Positions 1 to 9,441 of a DNA stretch of 64,000 bases are shown one piece after another. How positions within the stretch are numbered: the stretch's first letter is position 1; each line of letters starts with the position of its first letter. The position numbers and the translations under genes were made by a program. This stretch comes from Planctomycetota bacterium (GTDB lineage Bacteria > Planctomycetota > SZUA-567 > H5-PLA8), in the NCBI GenBank assembly GCA_027493525.1, contig JAOSKN010000002.1:2532279-2596278 (forward strand). Reading direction: 5' to 3'. Under the pieces are notes generated by a model. That model was not told the origin of the DNA and searched no databases. It saw only the letters and a program-made list of their open reading frames with translations.

Positions 1-699
1 TTCGCCGACGAAGGCTGGCTCGATTTCATCGGCTACCAGAGCGGGCACGGCGACCGCCCCGAGCAGTTGCGCTGGCACGTGATGGGCCCCGCCGCGCAGG
101 CCGGCCTGGAGTCCCCGCGCCGCCCGATCCTCAACCTCGAGCCCAACTACGAGGGCCACCGCGCCTCCGGCGGCGCGCGCCGCTTCGGGGAGTACGAGGT
201 CCGCCGCGCGGCCTGGTGGAGCTGTCTGCTCGCGCCGGCCGCCGGCGTCAGCTACGGTTGCAACGAGGTCTGGAACTGGGGCGCGCGGCGCGAGCAGGCC
301 GCGGGGCACGCCGAACTGGGCGAGATCGAGCCCTGGCACACGATGCTCGAGAGTCCGGGCCTGCGCGCGATGCGGCTGCTCAAGAAGTTCTTCGAGGCCA
401 TGCCCTGGTGGCGCTTGAAGCCCGCGCCGCACCTGCTCTTCAATCAGCCGGGGCGAGAGGATCCCGCCGCCTTCGTCGCCGCCGCCGCGACCCCCGAAGG
501 CGACGCGGCCGTCCTTTATTGCCCGCGAGGCGGCAAGCACCTGCTCCGAGCTGATAACCTCAAGCGCCCGGCCGCCGCCATGTGGTTTGATCCGCGCAAA
601 GGGAAATTTCAGGCCGGCGGCGCCTGCAAGAGCCGCGAGTTCGAGGTCCAGGCCCCCGATGCGCAGGATTGGGTCTGCCTGCTAGGCAAACGTGGCTGA
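1..699 (+). CDS. DUF4038 apiosidase-like glycoside hydrolase, C-terminal part (5' end outside window)
   Basis: The reading frame is open from base 1 to a TGA at 697-699, so the N-terminus lies outside the window. The visible start (FADEGWLDFIGYQSGHG) and the later PILNLEPNYEGH stretch resemble the (beta/alpha)8 barrel of DUF4038 / GH140-like apiosidases. The last ~80 residues, ending in a tryptophan-rich strand (DAQDWVCLL), resemble the small beta domain annotated in this family as a putative collagen-binding domain. Such proteins are usually secreted and act on plant-type polysaccharides; the signal peptide cannot be seen here. Family assignment is by recognition of motifs; the substrate is not determined. 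Confidence 0.72.
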   Translation, partial: FADEGWLDFIGYQSGHGDRPEQLRWHVMGPAAQAGLESPRRPILNLEPNYEGHRASGGARRFGEYEVRRAAWWSCLLAPAAGVSYGCNEVWNWGARREQAAGHAELGEIEPWHTMLESPGLRAMRLLKKFFEAMPWWRLKPAPHLLFNQPGREDPAAFVAAAATPEGDAAVLYCPRGGKHLLRADNLKRPAAAMWFDPRKGKFQAGGACKSREFEVQAPDAQDWVCLLGKRG

Positions 700-700
700 A

Positions 701-734
701 TCTGATTGCGGATTGCGAAATGCGGAATGATCGG
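701..734. repeat. Heptad tract (GATTGCG type)
   Basis: Short tract with 7-bp period between the glycosidase stop and the next gene: GATTGCG twice, then AAATGCG, then GAATGAT. The ATG of the following gene (720) lies inside the tract. It belongs to the window-wide heptad family. Confidence 0.6.
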
Positions 735-3611
735 AACTTGGCGGCGGCTTGTGCGCGCCTATTCGGCGCGGTGCTGGCCGTGTGGCTCCTGTGCCCGTCC
801 CTCCTCCTCGCGCTCGACGCCGAACAGGATCCCTTCAAGCCCAAGCCCGAGGACCTGAAGGTTGAAGTCGTCGCGCCCAAGAAGGTGCTCGCCTACGACG
901 CGGCGGCCGCGGTGACGCTGCGCCTGAACAACGTGAGCCGGCGCGCGTTCTCCATCGATCGCGCTCAGATATACCTGTACATGAGCCTCGAATTCGCCTG
1001 GCCGGGGCGCACGGTTGCAGGCGCGCAGGACGCCAAGCGCTTCCTCAAATCCACGCCCTTCGAGAAGGAGGACGCCGAGCGGCTCGCCAAACTCGAACCC
1101 GGCGCGGCGCTGGAATTGCCCCTCGAGCTGGCCTCCATCGCGCGCGAGGCCGTAGGCGAGGTCGAGGTCAAGCTCTCGCTCAGCCATCGCCGCGCCGCGT
1201 ATTGGGGCGATGCGGTCGTCTGGGAAGGCCGGTCTCCAAGGCTCTCCTGCAAGGTCGAATACGAAACCCCCAAGCTGCTGACTCTGATGCGCCCCGCCGA
1301 AGCGCCCAAGCCCGGCGAGGTCAAACGCGCCGTGCTGGAAATCCTCGACGGCCCCGAACGCTCGGCCGAGTGGCTGAGCCTCGCCTTCCGCGGGACCGCG
1401 CCGATCTCCGCCGACCCGCTGGTGGAACTTTTCGAGGCGGGTCGCGACGACGCGCTCGAACCGCTGCGCGGCATCCTGGCCACGTCGATCCTGACTTCCG
1501 AGCATAAGAAGGAGGTACAGGCGCGCTTCTCCGCGGCCCTGGCCCGACGCACGGCCGGCGCCGGCCCCTGGCGCGACGGGATGCTGTCCGCATACCTGCG
1601 CATCGCGGCCGAGCGACCCGCGCCGGCCCAACTGCTGCGCTGGTTCGGCGGCGCCGGCCCCGAAGACCGCGTGGCGCTGCTGGGCGAACTGCTCAAGGAC
1701 CACCCCGAGGCGCAGGCGACAGCCGACGCCTGCCTGGCCGCCTGGGACGAAGCGCCGCTCCGCCCGCGGGTCCTCGCGCTGCTTACCGGCTCGCAGGCGC
1801 CCGCATCCGTCGCGCGCCTGATCTTTCTGCAGCGCCAAGGCGTGGACTTGGCCGTCGGCGTCGCCCGCCGCGCGGACCCGCTCGATGCGGAACTTCAGGA
1901 CGCGTTCGCCGCGCTCGAGGCGCCCCGCCTTGTGGAGGTGCTGCGCGCTTTGCTCGGCCTCGGCCCCAAGCGCGCCGTGGGCCCGTCGCAGCGCGCCTTC
2001 GCCGCGCGCGTGGCCCGCGCAAGCGCATCGGCGGACGTGCGCCGCGCGGCGGTTCTCGCCGCCGGCCTGCCGCCCGAACCCGACGCCGCACTGCTCGCGG
2101 AGCGGGCCGAAAAGGACGCCGACGCGGTTGTCCGCGGTTTCGCGCGCGCGCTTCTGGCGCTGAGCCGGGGCGACGCGCTGCCCCCGCCGCGCATCCGTGC
2201 CATCGTCGAAGCCCGTTGGCCGGAATTCCCCGCGCTGCCGGACGCGAACGCGGCGCTCGCCCAGGCCGAGAACGCTCGCGAACGGCCCGGCGCCGAACTG
2301 CTCGCCGTCGCCTACGCGACCGGCGCCGAGCACCTTCCGCGCCTGCGCAAGCTTCTCGCGCATGCCCAGCCGGACCTCGCCAGCGCCGCCGTCGAGGCCG
2401 CCGGGCGCCTGCGCGACGCCGAGAGCGAGCCCGCGCTCCTGGACCTGCTGCGCCGGCCGCGCGAAGGCGTCTCCCCGGAGGCCGTTCAGCGCGCGCTGCT
2501 GCGGATCGGCGGCCGCGAAGGCCTTGCGGCCCTGCAAGCCGCGCCCAAGCCGCTTGCGAGCGGCCTCAGCCGCGCCCTCGCGGGGCTGACTCGGGAAGGC
2601 GCTCGCTGCGACAGCGAGCTGCCGTGGCTCGATGGGCGTTTCCTTCCCGCGTGGGGCGTTGAACTGTGCGCCTACGGAGTGGGCCGCACCGAGATCGTCC
2701 CCGCCGACCTGGGGCAGCCGTTCATCCTGCTGGTGCACGCCCGGAAGGCCGACGGCGCGGCCGAATGGCATGCGCAACTGCCGGGCCGGCCGCAGCACGC
2801 CTTCGGTCCGTTCCACGCGCTGAAGACGGGCGAGCCGGAGGAGCATTACCTTTCCCTCGACGAGGAACTCGACGCGGGCCGCTACGAAGTCGGCTTCGAG
2901 GCGCTGGCGCTTTTTGCCGGGCGCTGGGATGAGCCCTCCTTCACCTGGGCCGGCCGCGAAGGCAAGGCCCCGGTCTTCGTGCCCGGCTTCGGGCTCGCGC
3001 GGCTGAAGGCCGGGCCGCTGGACTTCGAGGTCAAGCACCGTAACCCGCCGGCCGGCGCGCGGCCCAGGGTCTGGGGGACGCCCGGGCGCGTGCGCATGGA
3101 ATTGGCGCTGCGGATGGGCGCCGCGGAGGCCGCGGAGTACTTCCTGGCCCCGCTCAAGGAACTGAACCTGCGCTTCGGGCGCGACGAGGAGGGCCGCCTG
3201 CGGGGGTGGCGCACCGGCATGCCTCAGGGGCCGCATTACGGCAGCCAGAGCGCGGTGGGACCGATACTTGAGCTGGCGCGCGCGGGCCGGCCCGAAGCCG
3301 TCGCGTTCGCCTTGCGCGCGCGCGAATCCGAGGATCCCTACACGGCTTGGCACGGCACGGCCGCGCTGCGCCTGTTCCAGCTTCGTACTCAGGCCGAGGG
3401 CGGGCGCGAGGCCGCCGCCGCGTGGCTCGCCGAGCTGTACGCGCAGCCCGAGGATTTCTTCGTGGGCTACCAGCGTCTCGTGCCGGAACTCTGCGCACTG
3501 GCCGGCCCCGAGCGGGTCAAGGAAGTCGCCGCCAAAGCCGCCCGCGACGCCGCGCAGCCGTGGATGCGGCTGGAAGCGCGAGGCCTGGCTGAAGGGAAGG
3601 GGGATCGATAA
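720..3611 (+). CDS. Large secreted alpha-solenoid (HEAT-like) protein
   Basis: The ATG at 720 gives 963 residues beginning with a clear signal peptide (MRNDRNLAAACARLFG followed by an AVLAVWLLCPSLLLA core). An upstream in-frame start at 669 would overlap the previous gene and hide the signal peptide, so 720 is preferred. Residues ~30-170 look like an Ig-like beta domain. Residues ~190-620 are Ala/Leu/Arg-rich helical pairs typical of HEAT/armadillo solenoids. Residues ~630-800 are beta-rich, and the C-terminal ~130 residues are helical again. No catalytic motif is recognised. A periplasmic or surface scaffold role is an inference. Confidence 0.7.
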   Translation: MRNDRNLAAACARLFGAVLAVWLLCPSLLLALDAEQDPFKPKPEDLKVEVVAPKKVLAYDAAAAVTLRLNNVSRRAFSIDRAQIYLYMSLEFAWPGRTVAGAQDAKRFLKSTPFEKEDAERLAKLEPGAALELPLELASIAREAVGEVEVKLSLSHRRAAYWGDAVVWEGRSPRLSCKVEYETPKLLTLMRPAEAPKPGEVKRAVLEILDGPERSAEWLSLAFRGTAPISADPLVELFEAGRDDALEPLRGILATSILTSEHKKEVQARFSAALARRTAGAGPWRDGMLSAYLRIAAERPAPAQLLRWFGGAGPEDRVALLGELLKDHPEAQATADACLAAWDEAPLRPRVLALLTGSQAPASVARLIFLQRQGVDLAVGVARRADPLDAELQDAFAALEAPRLVEVLRALLGLGPKRAVGPSQRAFAARVARASASADVRRAAVLAAGLPPEPDAALLAERAEKDADAVVRGFARALLALSRGDALPPPRIRAIVEARWPEFPALPDANAALAQAENARERPGAELLAVAYATGAEHLPRLRKLLAHAQPDLASAAVEAAGRLRDAESEPALLDLLRRPREGVSPEAVQRALLRIGGREGLAALQAAPKPLASGLSRALAGLTREGARCDSELPWLDGRFLPAWGVELCAYGVGRTEIVPADLGQPFILLVHARKADGAAEWHAQLPGRPQHAFGPFHALKTGEPEEHYLSLDEELDAGRYEVGFEALALFAGRWDEPSFTWAGREGKAPVFVPGFGLARLKAGPLDFEVKHRNPPAGARPRVWGTPGRVRMELALRMGAAEAAEYFLAPLKELNLRFGRDEEGRLRGWRTGMPQGPHYGSQSAVGPILELARAGRPEAVAFALRARESEDPYTAWHGTAALRLFQLRTQAEGGREAAAAWLAELYAQPEDFFVGYQRLVPELCALAGPERVKEVAAKAARDAAQPWMRLEARGLAEGKGDR

Positions 3612-3656
3612 ACGGCACAGCGGTCGTACTTAATTCAGTTGCCTTCGCCTTGAGTG

Positions 3657-3914
3657 GTTTCCCCTCCTCACCGAGGAGGGGCAGGGGTGGTGACTGAAAA
3701 TATCCGCGCGAAGCGCGATCCAATTCCCGAATGAAACTTGGGTAAGCCGCTTAGTACCGCGCCGAGGAAGTAACTGGCCCAATGCGCCGGGCATTTTGTT
3801 CCGGATCGAGGCGCGCCGAGGGAGCATATCGGGACGAAGATCTGTGACCGAGGCGCAACGAAGAGCCGGGGCAAAAGGCCCCAGCAGTGGGTCAGGAACT
3901 TCTGCGGCGCGGTA
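3657..3914 (+). repeat. Dispersed ~255-bp repeat, copy 1, containing a 160-bp inverted-repeat element
   Basis: This stretch matches, in inverted orientation, 58204-58455. Its left part has a hairpin around CCCCTCC-tcaccga-GGAGGGG and a GCGCGAAGCGCGATCC block. Its right part, 3755-3914, begins TACCGCGCCG and ends CGGCGCGGTA, with ~27-bp imperfect terminal inverted repeats and a CTTAG on each side (3750-3754, 3915-3919). This looks like a non-autonomous mobile element or long REP-like unit. It fills most of the 3612-3974 gap; the remainder shows nothing recognisable. Confidence 0.65.
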
Positions 3915-3974
3915 CTTAGTGACCGGTTGGCGCGGGGGTCGCCGTTCATGGCCCGCCGATGCTGCTTGCCTTCC

Positions 3975-5249
3975 TCAATCCCCGCTCTGCGGCGAACCGG
4001 GGCCGCCGGTCTGGAAGGTGTTGAGTTCAAAGAGCAGGAAGCTGCCGTCGTTTCCGACGTCCTGGCCGTTGCCGAGCAGAGTATTGAGACGCGCGGTGGT
4101 ATTGGTCGCGCCGTTGTCGAGCCCGTCGGCGCCACAGAGCGAGGCGCGGCAGCGCTCGATGCGGTTGTCGAGCCCCGCCTCCAGGTCGAATCCGTCCCGG
4201 AGCGAGCGCGCGACCGTGCAGCTCCGAATCGTGTTGGCGTTGCCGTTGAGGCGAATGCCGTCGTTGGGCACGTCCAGGATGGAGTTCTCCGCGATGAAAT
4301 TCCCGTCGCCGTTGACCTGGACGGTGGCCTGGAGCGGTCCGCCGCTGCGCGCGATCCGGTTCCTGCCTACGACGGCCCCGCTGACGTTCAGCGCCATCGC
4401 CGGGCCGGCCATATCGCGCAGGATGTTGCCCACGATCTGCCCGCCGCCGCTGGGCGAAGCCTGATTGACCAGAATGGTGGCGGCGGCGCTGAGGCCCCTG
4501 ACGATCGCGTTGGAGTTGATCCTGTAATCGTCGCCCGCGACCGCGATGGCCGAGGAGCCGGCCAGGGCCTGCATGCGGTTTCGCTCGACGATGGCGCGGT
4601 TGCCGTTCATCTGGATCGCCATGCCCGCGCAGACATTGATGCGGCAGGCGACGACGCAGGCATCGTCGCCGACGCAAACAAAGCCGCCGTTCAGGCCCAG
4701 GCCGAAAGCCGAGTTGGCGACCACGACGCTGCGATTGCCGGTCACGATGATGCCGCCGCTCCCGACGTTGAAGCGGTTGCTGGTCACCCAGGCGTCGTCG
4801 CCGCTCAAGGTCGCGAAGGCCCCGCCGATGACGTTGTTGAAGCGGCTGAACCGCAAGGCGGGCCGCGCGCCGACGAGCGTGACCGCGGCCACGGTGTTCT
4901 CGAAGCGGCAGGCGGTCACCAGCGCGTCGTTCCCGACGATCGTGAGCTGCTGGACGCCGTTGCGGAAGACGATCCCGCTTACCCTCGCGCCGTCGCCCAC
5001 GATGGTGAGGATCGTCGCGCCCGCGCCGCCGTCGACGATCGAGCCTGCCCCGGCGAAGCGAATGCCGGCTATGGCCACAAGGCCGCTCTCGTTGTAGGTC
5101 CCAGGGGCCAGAAGGACCGTATCGCCCTGGACGGCCGCCAGCAGCGCGGCCTGGATCGTCGGGAACTGCTGGGGCACGCGCCGAACCGCGGCCTGGAGGT
5201 CCAGGGCTGGCAGGAGCACAGCGATCCACAGCAGCCGGCGCCAATTCAT
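3975..5249 (-). CDS. Secreted right-handed beta-helix protein (NosD/PbH1-like)
   Basis: 424 residues from an ATG preceded by AAGGAGAG. A longer in-frame extension has no support. The signal peptide is MNWRRLLWIAVLLPALDLQA. The mature start (VRRVPQQFPTIQAALLAAVQGDTV) is the classic entry to a PbH1/DUF1565 parallel beta-helix. It is followed by about 15 repeats of ~22 residues rich in V/I-G-N-D/N-A (GDDAWVTSNRFNV, GNRAIVERNRMQA and similar) and a C-terminal Asn-rich coil. Such helices bind or cleave polysaccharide, or are purely structural; no lyase catalytic set is evident. It is a monocistronic minus-strand gene divergent from the LarA-family gene. Confidence 0.75.
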   Translation of the reverse strand: MNWRRLLWIAVLLPALDLQAAVRRVPQQFPTIQAALLAAVQGDTVLLAPGTYNESGLVAIAGIRFAGAGSIVDGGAGATILTIVGDGARVSGIVFRNGVQQLTIVGNDALVTACRFENTVAAVTLVGARPALRFSRFNNVIGGAFATLSGDDAWVTSNRFNVGSGGIIVTGNRSVVVANSAFGLGLNGGFVCVGDDACVVACRINVCAGMAIQMNGNRAIVERNRMQALAGSSAIAVAGDDYRINSNAIVRGLSAAATILVNQASPSGGGQIVGNILRDMAGPAMALNVSGAVVGRNRIARSGGPLQATVQVNGDGNFIAENSILDVPNDGIRLNGNANTIRSCTVARSLRDGFDLEAGLDNRIERCRASLCGADGLDNGATNTTARLNTLLGNGQDVGNDGSFLLFELNTFQTGGPGSPQSGD

Positions 5250-5360
5250 ATTCGCTCTCCTTGATGAATATCGGGTAAAGAGCCTATCATGGGCCATGGC
5301 GCGGATCGTGCAAGGGCAGACGAACTGGACCCTGGCCTTGATTCGGGGATGCTGGGACGC

Positions 5361-6677
5361 ATGAGCGGAAATGCGGTTCGCATGCGCTTCGGGCGCGAAG
5401 GCTTCACGTTGCGCGCGCCCGCGCGCGCCGAAGTGCTGGAGGCCTCGCCGATCCCCGCGCTCTCCGACCCGCGCGCGGCGGTGCGCGAGGCCCTCGAGCG
5501 CCCGCTGGGCGCGCCGCCGTTCCGCCAGATCGTCCGCGGCAAGCGCCCGCGCCGCGTCGCAATCACGATCAGCGACTTCACGCGCCCGGTGCCCAACGAA
5601 CTGCTTGTCGGCGCGCTCCTCGACGCCCTGAACGCCGAAGGCGTCGCCGACGCGCAGGCCACGGTCCTGATCGCCACCGGGATGCACAGGCCTTCAACGC
5701 CCAGGGAACGCGAGGAGATGCTCGGCGCGGTCCTGAAGCGCTGCGCCGTCGTCGATCACGTGGCCTCGGACGCCTCGTCGCTCGTGAAGGTCAGCGACGA
5801 CCCGCCGGTGAGCGTGAATCGGCTGTTCCTCGAGGCCGATCTGAAAGTCGTGACGGGCCTGATCGAACCGCACTTCATGGCCGGGTACAGCGGCGGGCGG
5901 AAGGGCATCTGCCCGGGCTTGGTGGACCTCGCCACCGTCCAGCGCTTTCACGGCTACAGGATCATGGGCGACCCGCGCGCGGAGAATGGGATTCTGGAGG
6001 GGAATCCGTGCCACGCCGAGTCGCTCCGCGTCGCGCGGCTCGTCGGCTGCGACTTCCTGCTCAACGCGGCCATCGCGCACGACCGCCGCCCGGCGGGGAT
6101 CTGGGGCGGCGGGATGGAGGCCGCGCACGCGGCCGGCTGCGCGCAGGTCGGCGCCTGGAACGGCGTGCGCCTGGACGGCCTCTACGACCTGGTCGTCACC
6201 AACGGCGGCGGCTACCCGCTCGACGCGACCTATTACCAGACGGTGAAGGGCATGTGCGCGGCGCTTCCGGCCCTTCGCGAGCGTTCCACGCTCCTCAGCG
6301 CCAGCGGCTGCGGCGAGGGCGTCGGCAGCCCGGAATTCACCGCCACCATGGCCCGCTGGGGGCGCGACTGGCGCGGCTTCCTGAAGCATATCGAAGGCAG
6401 CGGCGTCACCGTGAAGGACCAGTGGCAGTTCCAGATGCAGACGCGCGTGCTGGAGCGGATCGGCGTCGAGCGCCTGCTGCTCGCGACCGACGGGCTGCCG
6501 CCGGAGACCCAGGCCGGCCTCGGCGTGACGCCCCTGCCTGGCGCGGGGCCGGCGCCCGAGCGCGTCCAGCGCTTCCTCGACGAGTTCTCCGCGCGCCGCC
6601 CGGACGCGCGCATCGCCCTGATTCCGGAAGGCCCCTACGCGATGCTCGTCGCGCCGGAGGCGGTGGCGGCGGATTGA
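5361..6677 (+). CDS. LarA-family (DUF2088) nickel-pincer-type racemase/epimerase
   Basis: 438 residues from the ATG at 5361 (MSGNAVRMRFG); earlier in-frame starts add an unlikely leader. Family motifs are present in order: SDFTRPVP, IATGMHRPST (catalytic His region), EPHFMAGYSGGRK (His and Lys that hold the cofactor/substrate) and NGGGYPLDATYYQTVKGM. LarA proteins interconvert 2-hydroxy-acid stereoisomers using a nickel pincer nucleotide made by LarB/C/E, none of which is in the window. Substrate cannot be told; many homologues in sugar-degrading bacteria act on acids other than lactate. The stop codon lies inside a heptad tract. Confidence 0.8.
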   Translation: MSGNAVRMRFGREGFTLRAPARAEVLEASPIPALSDPRAAVREALERPLGAPPFRQIVRGKRPRRVAITISDFTRPVPNELLVGALLDALNAEGVADAQATVLIATGMHRPSTPREREEMLGAVLKRCAVVDHVASDASSLVKVSDDPPVSVNRLFLEADLKVVTGLIEPHFMAGYSGGRKGICPGLVDLATVQRFHGYRIMGDPRAENGILEGNPCHAESLRVARLVGCDFLLNAAIAHDRRPAGIWGGGMEAAHAAGCAQVGAWNGVRLDGLYDLVVTNGGGYPLDATYYQTVKGMCAALPALRERSTLLSASGCGEGVGSPEFTATMARWGRDWRGFLKHIEGSGVTVKDQWQFQMQTRVLERIGVERLLLATDGLPPETQAGLGVTPLPGAGPAPERVQRFLDEFSARRPDARIALIPEGPYAMLVAPEAVAAD

Positions 6678-6712
6678 CGATTTGCGATCGAAGATTGACG
6701 ATTAAATGCCAA
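6671..6712. repeat. Heptad tract (CGATTGA type)
   Basis: Six 7-bp units, among them GGATTGA, CGATTTG, AGATTGA and CGATTAA, overlap the stop codon of the LarA-family gene and run into the convergent intergenic gap. The unit drifts but the period stays at 7. Confidence 0.65.
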
Positions 6713-6830
6713 ACTCGACGAGATTTCCGCGCTATTTCGCGAAGTTGGCGCAACGCAATCTGCAATCGTAAAGCGCCCATTCGCGGCATCGTTGGAGTGT
6801 GTGCTCCGAAGCGGATTTTCGTCTCGCGCC

Positions 6831-7700
6831 TCATTCCAGCGTCTCCAGCCGCTCCGGCACCTGCTCCAGCGTGACGGTTTGAATCTCCGCCCACTTCCAG
6901 TCCTTGTCGGCGGGGCCGCCTTCGGCGGCGAAACGGTGCTTCCACTTGTTCTTGAATTTCAGGCCGTTCTTCACGGTTAAATAGGGGTAGTTCAGCGCGC
7001 CGGTGCGGCCGGTGGTGACGTTCTCGAAGTGGTACATCTCGACGGAGGGCTCGTAGAGGCAAGTGTAGCCGGCCTCGCGGATGCGGTAGCAATAGTCGAT
7101 GTCCTCGAACTGGACCGGCGAGAAGCGTTCGTCAAGCGGGCCGATCTCGCGCGCGACGCCGGCGCGGAGCATCCAGCAGGCGCTGATCAGGGTCTGGCAG
7201 GCGCGCGGCGCGTTGAACTCGGGGGCCGTGCGCGGCTGCCCGCGCCCGCGGAAGATCACCTGCCCGCCGGTGGTGACCGCGCCGCCGGCGCACTGGATGT
7301 CGTGCGGAGGGAGGGGGTAGACGAGCTTGGGGCTGACGACGCCGGCTTTGGGGTCGCGCTTCAGGACCTCGCGCAGCCGTTCGAGCCAGCTTTTCGTGCG
7401 CACCACCGCGTCGTTGTCCAGGAAGACCCACCAGTCTCCGTTCAGGCGCTTCATCCCTTCGTTGCGCCCGACGATCGCGCCCTGGTTCGCGCCCAAGTCG
7501 AGAACCTCGACGCCGATCCGCTCGCCCGCCGCGCGCGCGCGGAAGGCTTCGAAGACCTCTGGCGTCTCGTCGGTCGAGCCGTTGTTCACCAGCACCGCCT
7601 GGAACGGGCGGAGGCTGGAAAGCAAGAGCGCGTCCAGGGTGCGGCGTGTGTAGGCGGCCTTGTTGTGGGCCAGGATCAGGATGGAGACGGCATCGGCCAT
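6831..7700 (-). CDS. GT2-family glycosyltransferase
   Basis: 289 residues, ATG at 7698-7700. GT-A fold motifs: N-terminal VSILILAHNKAAYTRRTLDAL, the nucleotide-binding NNGSTDET, the metal-binding WVFLDNDAVV (DxD-like), and the acceptor-side FEDIDYCYRIREAGY. No transmembrane segment is seen, so it is probably a cytoplasmic or peripheral enzyme adding a sugar to a glycan or lipid-linked acceptor. It faces the LarA-family gene convergently and is divergent from the GTPase gene, so it is likely transcribed alone. Donor and acceptor are unknown. Confidence 0.85.
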   Translation of the reverse strand: MADAVSILILAHNKAAYTRRTLDALLLSSLRPFQAVLVNNGSTDETPEVFEAFRARAAGERIGVEVLDLGANQGAIVGRNEGMKRLNGDWWVFLDNDAVVRTKSWLERLREVLKRDPKAGVVSPKLVYPLPPHDIQCAGGAVTTGGQVIFRGRGQPRTAPEFNAPRACQTLISACWMLRAGVAREIGPLDERFSPVQFEDIDYCYRIREAGYTCLYEPSVEMYHFENVTTGRTGALNYPYLTVKNGLKFKNKWKHRFAAEGGPADKDWKWAEIQTVTLEQVPERLETLE

Positions 7701-7809
7701 GGGCTACGTTGTGCCCGCTGTGAGGCCTCGATGCAACCGCAAGAGAGCGCCGCCCATGCGCGCGGTCCGCGCTGTCGCCGCGCGCAGGCCGTGGTAGCTT
7801 GGCCCGCGG

Positions 7810-9198
7810 ATGGCAGATCTTGACCCGAAGCTTGCCGCCGCTCATGCGCTGCTTGCCGAAGCCCGTTCGCTGCGGCGCGAACCGCGCGACCTGCGCCCGC
7901 TGGCGGAATGGACCGTCCTCGTCGCCGGCCTGCGCAGCGTCGGCAAGAGCAGCCTCGTCTGTACGCTCTGGGGGGACCCCGAACTGCTCCCCACGGCCGT
8001 CCGCGACTGCACGCAGACCAACACGCTGGTGAGGGCGCCCGCCGCCAACGAGGCCGACCGTGCGATCTGGGTCGAACACCTCGCGCGCGAACAGGCCCTG
8101 AACTTCGCGTTGCGCGACCTTTCCTGCGTGCGGCTCGACGAGAAGCTGCGGCAGGCCGAAGGCCCCATGGGGCCTCGGTTGGACGACCTGCCGCCCGAGC
8201 CGCGCATGCGCGAGACCATGGCCGGCATCCGCCGGCTCTTCCAGGTCCGCCCCGACGAGGCCGTCCTGAACGATCACCTCAACGACGAACTGGACAAACT
8301 CGACCAGTTTCTCGCCTTCCTGGATTCGCCCGCCTTCCGCCCGGGCGCGCGGGTGGAAACCGGCTGGGACCGGCGCCGCCTGCACCTGATGGGCAACCTC
8401 CAGCCCGACGGGCGGCGTCTCGACGTCGGCCAGCTCCTGGCCTACCGGCACGTGGAACTGGTCCGGGCTACGGATCGCTTCGGCGCAACTCCGCCGCGCC
8501 TGATCGACACGCCGTGGATCCCGGCATTCCACAACGCGCGCCGCGCCGATCTGATCCTCGACCGCGCGCGCGAAGCCGACGTGCTCATGCTCGTCGCGCT
8601 GCCGGGCAAGTTCGAGCTGGAGCCGTGGCTTGAGACGCTCCTGAAAGAACGCCCCGAACTGGCCGCGCGCGCCGTCGTGGTCTTCAACCAGATCGACACG
8701 CTGGACACCTCGGCGCTCTTCTCGCGCGAAGGCTTCGCGCAGGAGTTCGTCGAGATCGGCGAACGGCTGGCCAGGCAAGGCTTCGAACCGGCGAGCTTCC
8801 ACTTCTGCTGCGCGAGGCTGCCGTTCCTGGAAACCGGCGCGAAGGATGCCTTCCTGAAGGAGCGCGTCGCGAAGCTGCAGGCGATCCTGAAATCGCTGGC
8901 GAAGCTGGCCGACGACCGCGCGCGCGGCCCGTTCAAAGCCAAGCTGCTGGAGGCCTGCGATCCGCGGGGCGAGGCGGGGCTCGCGGCGCTCCGCGCGGAG
9001 TTGCTCAAGCAAGGCGACGCCGCCCGCCGCGCGCGCGCGCGCGAGGCCCTGAACGAGTTGGCCTGGCTGACGGACGAGGACTTCACGGGGCCGGCGGAAC
9101 GCACCGGCGAATTGCGCCGCCAAGCTCGTGAACTGGCCGAAGCGCTTAAACCCGAGCGGAATGCGCCAGGCGGCGTGCGTTCGCCTTGGGACGAGTAG
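7810..9198 (+). CDS. Dynamin-like P-loop GTPase
   Basis: 462 residues. GTPase motifs: G1 GLRSVGKSS (~residues 39-47), a Thr-rich switch I (CTQTNTLV), G3 LIDTPWI and G4 FNQID. The long insertion between switch I and G3 and the largely helical C-terminal third are like bacterial dynamin-family proteins, though no membrane-insertion segment is obvious. Bacterial dynamins remodel or guard membranes; that role here is inferred. It is followed by a strong bidirectional terminator. Confidence 0.7.
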   Translation: MADLDPKLAAAHALLAEARSLRREPRDLRPLAEWTVLVAGLRSVGKSSLVCTLWGDPELLPTAVRDCTQTNTLVRAPAANEADRAIWVEHLAREQALNFALRDLSCVRLDEKLRQAEGPMGPRLDDLPPEPRMRETMAGIRRLFQVRPDEAVLNDHLNDELDKLDQFLAFLDSPAFRPGARVETGWDRRRLHLMGNLQPDGRRLDVGQLLAYRHVELVRATDRFGATPPRLIDTPWIPAFHNARRADLILDRAREADVLMLVALPGKFELEPWLETLLKERPELAARAVVVFNQIDTLDTSALFSREGFAQEFVEIGERLARQGFEPASFHFCCARLPFLETGAKDAFLKERVAKLQAILKSLAKLADDRARGPFKAKLLEACDPRGEAGLAALRAELLKQGDAARRARAREALNELAWLTDEDFTGPAERTGELRRQARELAEALKPERNAPGGVRSPWDE

Positions 9199-9373
9199 AT
9201 CTCCAGTGTTGCCGGCTCATCCGGTGCGACTTTTGGAGCCGCATTTCTTCAGGGCTTCTTGTCGTGCTGCGCGCGGCCCGGCCCGGTGGGCCGGGACACC
9301 CGATTCGGTGGGCTGGGCTACCCCATACAGCCGGGCGCTTTTCGACGTTTGAAGACGGAGCCGAGAAAGAAAA

Positions 9374-9403
9374 AAAGGGCGGCCTTTTCAGGCCGCCCTT
9401 TTT
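9374..9403. terminator. Bidirectional intrinsic terminator
   Basis: A perfect stem AAAGGGCGGCC / GGCCGCCCTTT around TTTTCA, with A-run on the left and T-run on the right. It can terminate both the GTPase gene (+) and the gene at 9442-10065 (-), which converge here. Confidence 0.85.
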
Positions 9404-9406
9404 ATG

Positions 9407-9441
9407 TTCCTCAGTCCTCAGTCCTCAGGTCGCAGTCCCGC
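9407..9441. repeat. Heptad tract (GTCCTCA type)
   Basis: Five 7-bp units: TTCCTCA, GTCCTCA twice, GGTCGCA, GTCCCGC. The tract runs from the terminator to the exact 3' end of the minus-strand gene. Confidence 0.65.

Noticed and set aside
759-3353. 864-codon minus-strand open frame opposite the solenoid protein
   Set aside because: The plus-strand frame has a signal peptide and sensible composition; the antisense product is Arg/Gly-rich noise.
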